Positions 17,229 through 27,485 of a stretch of 64,000 nt of DNA are shown piece by piece. This DNA comes from Planctomycetota bacterium (GTDB taxonomy: Bacteria; Planctomycetota; UBA1135; GCA-002686595). Below the pieces are notes generated by a model. It made no database searches and was not told the DNA's origin. It saw nothing but the letters and a program-made list of their open reading frames with translations. Each line of letters opens with the position of its first letter. The stretch's first letter is position 1. The DNA is taken from NCBI GenBank assembly GCA_012960475.1, contig DUBE01000063.1, positions 124,001-188,000 on the forward strand, written 5' to 3'. Position numbers and translations under genes: made by a program.

Positions 17229-19367
17229 TCAAAGGATATCCAGGATGCCCGTGCCGCCGCCGGTCAGGGTCGTGGAGTTTGCGCGGTAGTTGATGTCCTG
17301 GCCGATCTTGGAGTTCCAAGGCAGCATCTCTTTGTCACACACGATGCCCAGGGCTACCGCCGCGAAGCCGCGGGCGCCGCCGGTCATCTTGGGACTTTGC
17401 AGCATCTCCACCAAAGGCTCGATGGAGTTGCGATCGCCGATCTGGCCTAGGGCCGTGGCGATGGCAGCCTGAGTGGCCATTCCCTTGGCGTTCGCCAGCA
17501 TGTCCACCAGCTTGGGCACGATGGCTTTGTCGCCCAGCAAACCCAGGGAGATGGCAGCCTGCTTGAGCAGGTCGGGGCGGTACTTGGCCTCTTCGATCAG
17601 AACTTGGATCTGTTCCACCGGGCGGGGGTCACCGATCAGACCGAGGGCCACGCAGCAGTAGCCGCGGGCCTCGTCATCACCGGTGAAGTAGTCCAGCTTG
17701 TCCATGATCAGATTGATCGCGTCGACGTTCTTGCTCATACCCAAGCCAAGTACATAGGCGCCGATGTCCGCGGGACGACGGCAGTCCTTGGTGGCCGATT
17801 GCAGGGCAAGAATCGAGGTGGTATCCAGGCTCTGGCCTGCTTCCAAGAGGTCCCAACTCTGCACGCCAATGGCCAGACCGGCCCAGGGCTTGAGTTGCAC
17901 CTTGCCGCGACCGAGGGTCTTGGTAAGGGCTGATTCCACTTCTTCGCGGCCGCCCCAAGGCTTCTCGCCGATGCCAGCGCGGGCACCGATTTGGGACAGG
18001 GCTATGAGTGAGAAACGGCGGGCCTGCTGACGGCCCTTGGAGGCGACCTCACGCAGACTAGCGCGGATCTTGTTGTCGATAGCCTTGGACCCATCGTCGT
18101 CACAGTTGCCGATCTGGCCCAGGGCCAGGGCGGCACTCATCTTCAGCTCGCGTTGGGTGTAGTCGCTACGATCGCGAACGGCTTCCATCAGCATCTCGGC
18201 CACTGCCGTGCGCTGGGTCTTGGCTTCTTCACCGGTCAGGTCCTCAAGCAGCATGGCCATGGAGCGGGGCGCGTGGGCGCGCACCAGATAGTGACGGGTG
18301 CTCTTGTTGGCGCGCACGTTGCGCTCGTTGAAGTAGTCGAGCAGGAAGGTGAGTTGGGCCTGGCGGGAAACCACATGAGGCAGGTTGCCCTTCATCTCGT
18401 CTTCGCTGAGTTCCGGGACGGCTTCCACCGCGTCCACACGGGTCAAGCCGAAGGCCACCATGGCGGCGATCTTGATGTCCCGGGTGGCGAAGCTCGGAGA
18501 GGTCAAGACGTCGGCCAGATGCTCGGCGATCTGCTTGCGCAGTTCGTTGTCGCCGGAGCGGTAACCGAGTAGGCCCAAGCCATAGGCGGCGAAGGCCCGG
18601 GTGCGCAGAGATACCTGGGTGGAGCCCACGGCCTTGCGGCCCATGGGGCCGTCGTTCATCAATTCCACCAGGATTTCGATGCTGCCCTCATCCGCCAAGA
18701 TGCCCAAGGCCACCGCAGCGGTCTCGGCGATCTCTTGACTGGAGTCATCGAGGAACTTCACGATTTCCTTTTGGAAACGCGACTCGCCGCTTTCGTCCTG
18801 GTCGTCACCGATTTTGGCCAAGGCGATCATGGCGCCGGTGACGATGTCATTGTGACGTTCCTTTGCCAGGGCCTCGAGCAGTGCGGGAACCACCACATTG
18901 TCGATCTGTTCTTTGGTGGGGCGCAGGGTTTCTTTGGCCTGTTCCTTTTGACCATGGCCCAGGAAAAACTCAGCGGAACCGGTTTGGATGTTGCCGTCGT
19001 GGATGTGGCTCTTCAGGTTGAGGTAGGGGTCCTTGTTGAAGCCCCACCAAAAGTCCCATCGGGTCAGGTCGGGACCGGCGTCGCCGCCCCCTTGGGTCAT
19101 GGGGCCTTGGGCCTGGCCCGGAGCCGGGGTGCCGGCGGGGGTGCCAGGTGCCGCAGCGGGGGTGCCAGGGGTGGTAGGTGCGGGTGTGGTGGGAGCACCA
19201 GGAGCCGGTGCTCCGGGGGCAGCGCCGCCGCCACCTCCGCCACCACCGGCGCCGGGGGGCACCGTGTCACCGGGGCCCCGGTAGGTGCCGCCGTGGCCCA
19301 CGGAAAAGTCGCTCAGGGCAAGGGTGCTGGCTGCCATCAAGGCGCCGATAAGGATGAGTTTTTTCAT
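17229..19367 (-). CDS. Large secreted HEAT-repeat protein with Gly/Pro/Ala-rich linker
   Basis: About 712 aa from the ATG at 19367; an ATG two codons earlier is equally possible. MKKLILIGALMAASTLALS is a standard signal peptide. Residues about 40-92 are low complexity, with a run of eight Gly and then repeated AP/TP units. A WDFWWGFNKDPYLNLK segment follows, then a long solenoid of HEAT-like repeats, for example VTGAMIALAKIGDD, ETAAVALGILADEGSIEILVEL and CCVALGLIGDPRPVEQIQVL. These fit a periplasmic or surface scaffold on a flexible tether. No enzyme motif is seen. A perfect palindrome after the stop probably ends transcription. Confidence 0.8.
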   Translation of the reverse strand: MKKLILIGALMAASTLALSDFSVGHGGTYRGPGDTVPPGAGGGGGGGGAAPGAPAPGAPTTPAPTTPGTPAAAPGTPAGTPAPGQAQGPMTQGGGDAGPDLTRWDFWWGFNKDPYLNLKSHIHDGNIQTGSAEFFLGHGQKEQAKETLRPTKEQIDNVVVPALLEALAKERHNDIVTGAMIALAKIGDDQDESGESRFQKEIVKFLDDSSQEIAETAAVALGILADEGSIEILVELMNDGPMGRKAVGSTQVSLRTRAFAAYGLGLLGYRSGDNELRKQIAEHLADVLTSPSFATRDIKIAAMVAFGLTRVDAVEAVPELSEDEMKGNLPHVVSRQAQLTFLLDYFNERNVRANKSTRHYLVRAHAPRSMAMLLEDLTGEEAKTQRTAVAEMLMEAVRDRSDYTQRELKMSAALALGQIGNCDDDGSKAIDNKIRASLREVASKGRQQARRFSLIALSQIGARAGIGEKPWGGREEVESALTKTLGRGKVQLKPWAGLAIGVQSWDLLEAGQSLDTTSILALQSATKDCRRPADIGAYVLGLGMSKNVDAINLIMDKLDYFTGDDEARGYCCVALGLIGDPRPVEQIQVLIEEAKYRPDLLKQAAISLGLLGDKAIVPKLVDMLANAKGMATQAAIATALGQIGDRNSIEPLVEMLQSPKMTGGARGFAAVALGIVCDKEMLPWNSKIGQDINYRANSTTLTGGGTGILDIL

Positions 19368-19467
19368 GGTCATTCGAATGGGAATGGGTGTCTCGGGCTG
19401 AGGTGATCTCTTCAGTGCTGCTTGAACAGCTTCTGTCTGATTCAGTGCGGTGTGTTTGGTCTTTGCC

Positions 19468-19505
19468 CCAGTTGGGATATTCCAGTTGGGATATTCCAGT
19501 TGGGA
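19468..19505. repeat. 14-bp tandem direct repeat (about 2.7 copies)
   Basis: The unit CCAGTTGGGATATT occurs at 19468-19481 and 19482-19495 without mismatch, followed by a partial third copy (CCAGTTGGGA) to 19505. It lies about 100 bases upstream of the minus-strand HEAT-repeat gene. It could be a set of binding sites or slippage-prone sequence. It is not a CRISPR: there are no spacers. Confidence 0.85.
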
Positions 19506-19750
19506 CCCCTGCTGGTTGGCAACAGGGCTGAGTGGGCACCAGTCCAGGGCGGTGTGGCCCCAGCGAAGTTGCCGGGGTTGTGTTTCTCCTCTGCAAGGGG
19601 CGTGCCGCTAGGCGCCTGTATGGGGGTTCAAGGATAGGACTGCGGGGGCTCCAGCGCAATGCGTGGGGTTATTGGGAAGGGGTTTCTGGGGGTCGCTGGT
19701 GGTATCTGTGAATAGGGGTCTAGCAGCCCCGCCTGTCCGTGTTTCCCCGG

Positions 19751-19768
19751 GGGAACACAGGTGTTCCC
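19751..19768. promoter_or_regulatory. Inverted repeat, candidate operator upstream of the histidine kinase
   Basis: GGGAACAC-AG-GTGTTCCC is a perfect 8-bp inverted repeat with a 2-base spacer, ending 46 bases before the ATG at 19815. Its size and symmetry fit a site for a homodimeric regulator. It could alternatively fold in the leader RNA. No regulator gene is adjacent. Confidence 0.4.
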
Positions 19769-19814
19769 TTTGGAGGGGTCCCCTGGGGGGGGCACCAGGC
19801 GGCAGACTGTGCCC

Positions 19815-21155
19815 ATGGCAGGTGCAACAAGGACCGATCCGGAGTTGGAACCCCTTTTCAGACGTCTGTTGGCTTGGAGTTCAGGGCAGGTTCCGCCTGC
19901 GCCGGATGCCCTTCTCAGGGACCTTCTGGAAGCCTCTCCGGAGCTGCTTGCCCTCGCTTATCTGCCCCAGGGCGGCCGCGCCTGGCGTACGCCCGGCTGT
20001 GGGCGCTGGGCCAATGGCCTCTTGGGGGAGGTCGCCTGGGCCAGCGCTGGCTTTCGGGGGAGGCCCCCCGCGAAGATCTCAGGCTCCTGGAGAGTGCAGC
20101 CGGCGATGGGGGAGGGGGGGCTGCTCCAGCGGGGCCACCTGATCCTCAGAAGCCGCTCCGAGGCAACCCTTGAGGCAGCCGGTTGGGAGGATCTGGCCGA
20201 TGGGATCGGAGCCTTGCTGGCTCGCACGGGGTCGCGTCAACAATCCGAGCATCTGCTCGCCCTGGGTGCCCGCTCGGCAAGTCTGGTCCATGACCTGCGC
20301 AATCGTCTGACCGGGGTCATGCTTGAAGCCTGCCGCACGCGCTTGGACGAGAGAGCCGTGGGCTTCGGGCAACTGGAGGATCATCTCATGGAGGCCGCGG
20401 AACTCTGTGGGCGTGTATTGGATTCGGAAGGTCCAGGTCCCGGCGCCCCCTTGGGAACATGTCCGGCGGCAAGCCGACTCGATCTCTGCCAGGTTGCTGC
20501 GTCCGCCCTGGAGCGTTCCAAGTCGACCACCCGGGCAGGATCAGCGGCGCTGCCCCCGGAAGTCATCAACGACCTGCCCGCTAGAGGTCAGGTCTTCGCC
20601 AATCGCGCTCTGTTGGAGGATGCCCTGGTCAACCTGATCGTCAACGCCGCTGAAGCAGCGGGTTCCAGGGGCAGGGTGCGCGTCGGGCTGACCCAGGAGC
20701 GTGGTCTGTGCGGATTTTGGGTGCAGGACAACGGTCGGGGTCTGCCCGCGGGCGCGACCGATCCGGGGGCCAGCAACGGGGGCAGCGGCCACGGGTTGAG
20801 CGGAGCGATCGAGTGTGCTCGTCGCCACGGAGGCGAACTGACCTATTCGCGGCGGGAGGGGTTCACGCGCCTTGAGTTGGTTTGCCTCGATGCTTGTCAG
20901 CTTGAGGGCTCCTGGCAGATCCATTTTGATCCCCTGGCAGGACGTCTTGCCCGGGGAGCAGCCAGCCGTGGTGCGCGGGCACTCTGCACTCAACGCCTGG
21001 ACTACGCCATCCGTTGGATGGACCTTCTGACCCCTGAGGTTGCGGGCGAGGTGCATGCCTGGCGTGGTACGCCTGGGCTGGGAAAGCTGATCCGCCTGGT
21101 GGGCGGTTGGGGCAGTCAGCACGTGAAGCTTGTGCTCCACAGCGGCGCTCACTGA
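19815..21155 (+). CDS. Soluble sensor histidine kinase
   Basis: 446 aa from the ATG at 19815. There is no signal peptide or membrane helix, so the sensor is cytoplasmic. An uncharacterised N-terminal region of about 150 residues precedes the H-box SLVHDLRNRLTG, with phospho-acceptor His159. The ATPase module shows the N-box LEDALVNLIVNAAEAA, the G1 box VQDNGRGLP and the G2 box GSGHGLSGA. An extra 90 or so residues after the catalytic core (from about GSWQIHFDPLAG) match nothing I know. No response regulator is next to it, so it is an orphan kinase here. It converges on the sdh operon. Confidence 0.85.
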   Translation: MAGATRTDPELEPLFRRLLAWSSGQVPPAPDALLRDLLEASPELLALAYLPQGGRAWRTPGCGRWANGLLGEVAWASAGFRGRPPAKISGSWRVQPAMGEGGLLQRGHLILRSRSEATLEAAGWEDLADGIGALLARTGSRQQSEHLLALGARSASLVHDLRNRLTGVMLEACRTRLDERAVGFGQLEDHLMEAAELCGRVLDSEGPGPGAPLGTCPAASRLDLCQVAASALERSKSTTRAGSAALPPEVINDLPARGQVFANRALLEDALVNLIVNAAEAAGSRGRVRVGLTQERGLCGFWVQDNGRGLPAGATDPGASNGGSGHGLSGAIECARRHGGELTYSRREGFTRLELVCLDACQLEGSWQIHFDPLAGRLARGAASRGARALCTQRLDYAIRWMDLLTPEVAGEVHAWRGTPGLGKLIRLVGGWGSQHVKLVLHSGAH

Positions 21156-21190
21156 GGCGCTCTCAAAGAGAGCACCTGGGCGTTCGCCTC

Positions 21191-21957
21191 TTAGCGGGAC
21201 AAGATGCTGGCTCGCAGGTACTCGCGATTCATGCGCGCGATGTTGTCGGTCGAGATCCCCTTGGGACACGCAGCCATGCACTCGTAGTGATTGGTGCAGT
21301 GGCCAAAGCCCTCGGCATCCATCTGCTCCACCATGCCCAGCGCACGGGACACGCGCTCGGGAGCGCCCTGGGGAAGGAGCGCCAAATGGCTGACCTTGGC
21401 GGCAGTGAAGAGCATGGCGGCGGCGTTGGGGCAGGCAGCAACGCATGCTCCACACCCGATACAAGCGGCGGCATCCATGGCCAGATCTGCGTTCTGCTTG
21501 GGAATTGGCAGGGCGTTGGCGTCCTGGGGGGCGCCCGTATTGACCGATACGTAGCCGCCTGCCTGGATGATGCGGTCCAAGGGAGAGCGGTCAATGATCA
21601 GATCCCGCAGGACGGGGAAGGCCTTCGCTCGGAAGGGCTCGATCCAGATCACATCCCCATCGTTGAAGCTGCGCATGTGGAGCTGGCAGGTGGTGGTCTC
21701 TGACTCGGGCCCGTGGGGCTTGCCGTTGATTACCAGGCTGCACATGCCGCAGATACCCTCGCGACAGTCGTGGTCGAAGGCAAAGGGCTCGCGCCCTTCT
21801 CTCTGGAGATTCTCGTTGACCACATCAAGCATCTCCAGGAAGGACATGGCCGGACTGGCCTCCAGGCTGTGGGTCTCAAAATCTCCCGCAGTATCTGGGC
21901 CGGACTGGCGCCAGATATTGAGAGTCAAGCTCAAGGTTTCGTCGTTGTGCCCGCCCA

Positions 21958-21958
<1 letters not shown>
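21191..21958 (-). CDS. sdhB: Succinate dehydrogenase/fumarate reductase iron-sulfur subunit
   Basis: 255 aa. Three cluster motifs are complete: the 2Fe-2S loop CREGICGMC with a later Cys (TTTCQLH), the 4Fe-4S motif [14 protein letters not shown], and the 3Fe-4S motif [15 protein letters not shown]. The subunit relays electrons from the SdhA flavin to quinone. Its ATG overlaps the sdhA stop as TAATG, giving the order sdhC-sdhA-sdhB. The internal ACIGCGAC arrangement and pairing with a single fused cytochrome subunit fit the B-type complex of Bacteroidetes, Chlamydiae and similar groups. Confidence 0.96.
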
Positions 21959-23879
<1,921 letters not shown>

Positions 23880-23883
<4 letters not shown>

Positions 23884-24548
23884 GATGAAGCTCCTTGGCC
23901 GGTGAACAGCAGGTAGAGGGGGATCGCAGCGAAGCCCAGGGTGATCAGAGCCGCGCTGGCAGCGCTGACGTAGCGTACATTGTCAGCGTAGCGCGGATGA
24001 CTCAAGCCGAGGGTCTGGAACGCGCTTTGCAGAGCGTGGCGCAGGTGCAGGCCCAGGGCAATGATGCCCCCCATGTAGATCACCAATCCGAGCGGGCTGG
24101 TGATACGTTCGACCACCGCCTGGCCCAGGTCTGCCACCGCCGGATCGCCCATGATCTTCTTGATGCGGAAGTCTGTGATGTGGATCACCAGGAACACGCC
24201 CAAGGCCAAACCGGTGATCAGCATGGAGCGCGAAGCGACAGTGGAGCGCCCCATGTTGGCGCGTATGCGGTAGTCATCCGGTCGGGCTTCCCGGCTTTGA
24301 CGATGCAGGCTCAGGGCCAGCCCCATGTGCACCACAAAGAGCGTCAGCAGACCCACTTCGGCCACCATCAAGACCGGTCCCAGGTCCTCAAGCTTCTGGG
24401 CATACTCGTTGAAGGCCTCAGTGCCGCTGAAGAGCGCGAAGTTGCCCAGGAGGTGGACAATGACAAATCCGAACAAGGACAAGCCAGTGATGGCCAGGAC
24501 GGTCTTGCGGCCGACCGATGTTTCAAGGAAGCGTCTGAGCGCATGCAT
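23880..24548 (-). CDS. sdhC: Succinate dehydrogenase cytochrome b subunit
   Basis: 222 aa with about five transmembrane helices in one polypeptide, as in B-type succinate:quinone reductases that lack a separate SdhD. Candidate haem-ligand histidines sit within helices: [31 protein letters not shown] and [12 protein letters not shown]. It anchors SdhA/B and carries electrons to quinone. It is the first gene of sdhCAB. The divergent region up to 24748 should hold the promoter. Confidence 0.92.
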
Positions 24549-24747
24549 GGATGTGACCTGGGAACAGGAAGGCTGAGAACCGTAGCGATGGGGGCGGCAA
24601 AGTTCTAGGCGGGAGCGAGGCTTCTTGGCCAGGGAGGTGGATTTTGGCGCAGAATCCGGGGGTTGGGCAGGAGAAGTGGGTGCGTGGCGGGCAGGGGATC
24701 TGCGGAGGGTGGGGGAGTTGGTTGGGGTCCGGCGCTATGGTGTGCCC

Positions 24748-25380
24748 ATGCCGAATCCTGCCACTCGCATTCACCTCTTCCGTCATGGGCAGGTGGCTCA
24801 GGCCTGGCAGGGGATGATCTATGGGCGTCTTGATGTTCCGCTCTCCGAAACGGGGCTGGAGCAGGCTCGCTGGGCGGCCAGCAGTTTGGAGGATGTTTCC
24901 CTGGGGGCGGTGATTTCATCTGGCCTGCAGCGAGCCGAGACCAGTGCCGCACACCTGCGCCAGAGCCGGGATCTGCCCCGGCGTGATGAGCCCGACCTGT
25001 TGGAGATCGACCGCGGCTCCTGGGCTGGTTGGAGCCCGCAGCAGGTCAACCGCAACAGCCCGGGAGCATTCGAGGCATGGAAGGCCAGCGGCGGCTTGTT
25101 GACACCACCGGGGGGTGAAACCGTGCAGGCCATGGCCATGCGGGTCTCTCCCTGTCTGTTGAGCCTGGCTGAGGAACATGCGGGAGCAACCATCGCCATC
25201 GTTGCTCACATGTGGGTTCTGCGCATCGCTCTCTGCATGGGCCTGAGCCGGCCCTGGCAGGACACACCCCGCATGCAGGTTGGACCCGGCGTGCGCACAG
25301 ACTTCGAGTGGACCGCAGGCGGGGGTTTGCGTTTTCTCGGAGTTGAGGCCCCCGAGGGTTCCGAGGTGAAACTCGGCTGA
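24748..25380 (+). CDS. Histidine phosphatase superfamily protein (phosphoglycerate mutase-like)
   Basis: 210 aa from the ATG at 24748; an upstream in-frame start at 24625 adds a low-quality Gly/Trp/Val-rich leader, so it was rejected. The catalytic LFRHGQ motif lies near residue 10, with the second-pocket Arg in SSGLQRAETS and the second catalytic His in IVAHMWVLRI. The WQGMIYGRLDVPLSETG stretch is typical of the cobC/alpha-ribazole phosphatase and GpmB-like branch. The substrate is not certain. A cobalamin role is possible but not shown by the neighbourhood. It converges on the MaoC gene with 12 bases between stops. Confidence 0.85.
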   Translation: MPNPATRIHLFRHGQVAQAWQGMIYGRLDVPLSETGLEQARWAASSLEDVSLGAVISSGLQRAETSAAHLRQSRDLPRRDEPDLLEIDRGSWAGWSPQQVNRNSPGAFEAWKASGGLLTPPGGETVQAMAMRVSPCLLSLAEEHAGATIAIVAHMWVLRIALCMGLSRPWQDTPRMQVGPGVRTDFEWTAGGGLRFLGVEAPEGSEVKLG

Positions 25381-25392
25381 TTCCGCTCAGGT

Positions 25393-25881
25393 TCAGTTCG
25401 TCGACTTGGGGCGTCGGGAGACCACCGTCTGCCAGCGGGATTCCACAAGCACCGTGTCGTCGGCTTTTATCACCTGCACCTGGAATTCGACTGTTCCGCG
25501 CCTCGACTTGGGATTGGAGTCAACATCGGCCACTTCCATGATGACCCGGATCGTGTCGCCAACCCGCGCGGGTGTCTTCCAGGCGATCTCCATGGATGCC
25601 AGAGCCACCAGGGTGCCGTGGAAAATGCCCATTTGAACCGCCAGGCCGGTGGCAATCGACTGCACGAGCATGCCGTGGGCCACGCGACCGCGGAAAGGCG
25701 TGGCCTGGGCGGTTTCCTGGTCCAGATGAACCGGGTTGAAGTCCCCGGAGAGACCAGCAAAAAGCACCAGGTCAGCGTCGGTCAGGGTACGGCCGAATGA
25801 CTCGAAGCTGCGGCCGAGGGTGAAGTCCTCATAGAAGAGGCCTGCAGGCAGACGGCCTGTGGTCTTGGATGGTCGGGGCAT
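25393..25881 (-). CDS. MaoC-like (hot-dog) enoyl-CoA hydratase
   Basis: 162 aa from the ATG at 25881, selected because AAGGAG lies 5-6 bases upstream; longer in-frame starts at 25905 and 26085 lack this. The hydratase-2 motif is SGDFNPVHLDQETAQ with the catalytic Asp and His, followed by FRGRVAHGML. The fold is a single hot dog, typical of R-specific hydratases that divert 3-hydroxyacyl-CoA or act on short acyl-CoA. It is not next to the fatty-acid operon at 37-43 kb. A promoter shared with the divergent gene at 26142 is likely. Confidence 0.88.
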   Translation of the reverse strand: MPRPSKTTGRLPAGLFYEDFTLGRSFESFGRTLTDADLVLFAGLSGDFNPVHLDQETAQATPFRGRVAHGMLVQSIATGLAVQMGIFHGTLVALASMEIAWKTPARVGDTIRVIMEVADVDSNPKSRRGTVEFQVQVIKADDTVLVESRWQTVVSRRPKSTN

Positions 25882-26141
25882 GAGGACTCCTTGGGAGTCG
25901 GACATTCGAGCGCATGGGAGGCCCGGACACAACCGGATAAGTGAATCTGCCCGGCCGCAGGTGGTGGTTTGCGGCCCTGTGGCGGCATTGGGGGCTGGGG
26001 AGCCGTTTCCCGGGTGTGCGGCAAAAACCCCCCTTGCAGGCCTATAGGACTGCCTTTGGTATACATAACATACATTATCCGACACAACTGGTTGGGGGGT
26101 GCCGGCTGGTGCCGTGGGCCGCGCTGTACTAACCTAGAGGC

Positions 26142-27164
26142 GTGCGAAGACGGCACCTGATCTCCATTGTCCTCGTCGGACTGACTGTCGCGGTTTGCGC
26201 CTCATTCCGTACGGCCATCGCCCCTCCGGGCATAGGGACTCGTCCACCCCCCATCTCGGCGGGCCACTGGTTCAACTGGATCGGAGACGGCCCGACCTTG
26301 GCGTCTCTCAAAGGCCGCACAGTGCTGGTGCACTTCTTTGTGTGTGAGGAGCCCAAGAAGGCAGCCTGGCTCGGCCTGCTCAAGTTCCACCACGACCACG
26401 CAGAAAAGGGCTTGGTTATCCTGGCCGTCACGCGTGACTCGGCGGGCGATGTCAAGGCCCTGCTCAACGACTATCCCCTGCCCTTTCCGGTGGGCGCCGC
26501 CAGCGACATGCAGTCGACCTGGGGCTCGGGTGATGACTACGGGCAGGTCGTGCTCGACACCCACGGCGAAGTCTTCTACCGCACCGATAGTTCGAACGGC
26601 ACCTGGAATGGCAAGTTGGTCAAGGCGCTCAAGGGCTCCGATCGCCTCGGTGCCAAGGCCTGCCTGCGCTTCGTTCCGGAGGGCGACCACGGCAAGCGGG
26701 TCAGGCGGGTCCTCGAGCTAACTGGGGCGGGAAAGCTGGCGAAGGCGTTCGCGGCCCTCGACGCGATCGATGCTTCGACCAGCGCGAGCGAGGATGATCG
26801 TGAGCAAGCGACTGCCTTGCGCAAGGCGCTGGAAGGCCACGTTGCCACGCTCATGGAGCAGATTGAAGAGATGCTCGAGCGGCGTGAAGTCCTCCCGGCG
26901 CAGGGCGCCCTGGAGGCCCTGGAGAAGGAGCTGAAGAAGCACCCTCTTGGCGACGCGATCCGGGCGCGAATTTCCAGCTCCAGCGATGACGAGACCTACT
27001 CCGTCGAGCTCGAGGCCGCTGAGGAATACGAGCGACTGGTCGAATCCTTCTGGCGGCGCGGCTGGAAGAAGAACATTGCCCGTTTCGAGAACCTGGTCGA
27101 GAAGTATCCCGAGACGCGTGCGGCCCAGAAGATGACGAACTTTTGGATCCCGCATTCCTGGTAG
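26142..27164 (+). CDS. Secreted thioredoxin-fold protein without CxxC, helical C-terminus
   Basis: 340 aa with a GTG start. Residues 5-27 are a signal or anchor helix. Residues about 38-160 follow the order of TlpA/peroxiredoxin-like domains: SLKGRTVLVHFFVCEEPKKAAW, VILAVTRDSAGDVKALL, FPVGAASDMQSTWG and GQVVLDTHGEVFYR. The active-site position has only Cys68 (C-E-E-P), not CxxC, so disulfide exchange is doubtful; a one-Cys peroxidase or binding role is possible. From about residue 185 the protein is strongly charged and helical, likely coiled, with motifs such as EYERLVESFWRRGWKKNI. Function is not assigned. Confidence 0.65.
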   Translation: MRRRHLISIVLVGLTVAVCASFRTAIAPPGIGTRPPPISAGHWFNWIGDGPTLASLKGRTVLVHFFVCEEPKKAAWLGLLKFHHDHAEKGLVILAVTRDSAGDVKALLNDYPLPFPVGAASDMQSTWGSGDDYGQVVLDTHGEVFYRTDSSNGTWNGKLVKALKGSDRLGAKACLRFVPEGDHGKRVRRVLELTGAGKLAKAFAALDAIDASTSASEDDREQATALRKALEGHVATLMEQIEEMLERREVLPAQGALEALEKELKKHPLGDAIRARISSSSDDETYSVELEAAEEYERLVESFWRRGWKKNIARFENLVEKYPETRAAQKMTNFWIPHSW

Positions 27165-27485
27165 GCGCCGCCAGCTTCCGGCGATGCCCGCAAGGATGCA
27201 CCGGGCTCTGGCCCTTTGGACTTCCAGACCTCGGCCCCGAGCCAGCTGCGGAACCAGGAGCCATGCTTGAGTCCAGCGCACGTCTTCGACTTGGGGGAGA
27301 TCTCTCGCCTATGCCATCCGTTGGTGCCTGGATGGCCTATTGCTCAGGGTCACAACCTGGCCTGCGGCCATTCTTGGGTTAGCCCGGCTATATCGGCGTT
27401 CCTTCGAACTGCGCCAATTGGGAGAGCAAGGGGGGCTCCTGAGAATGCCCGTGATCTTCTCTCCAAAAGGAGCCGATAGGGAAGT
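27165..27485. other. Intergenic region, no gene seen
   Basis: About 320 bases between the thioredoxin-fold gene and the GyrI-like lipoprotein gene. I see no RNA gene, terminator or convincing open frame. AAAGGAG followed by AGGGAAG near 27465-27485 is probably the ribosome-binding region of the next gene. Confidence 0.5.

Larger units (their letters stand above)
19374..19814. other. Long divergent intergenic region
   Basis: About 440 bases without a convincing gene between the divergent HEAT-repeat gene and the histidine kinase gene. It holds a 14-bp tandem repeat (19468-19505) and an 18-bp inverted repeat (19751-19768), described separately. Short overlapping open frames on both strands here look like GC-driven noise. 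Promoters for both flanking genes should lie here, but I see no clear -35/-10 pair. Confidence 0.6.

Noticed and set aside
19468-19505. CRISPR array
   Set aside because: Units are 14 bp, contiguous and without spacers, and no cas genes are present.
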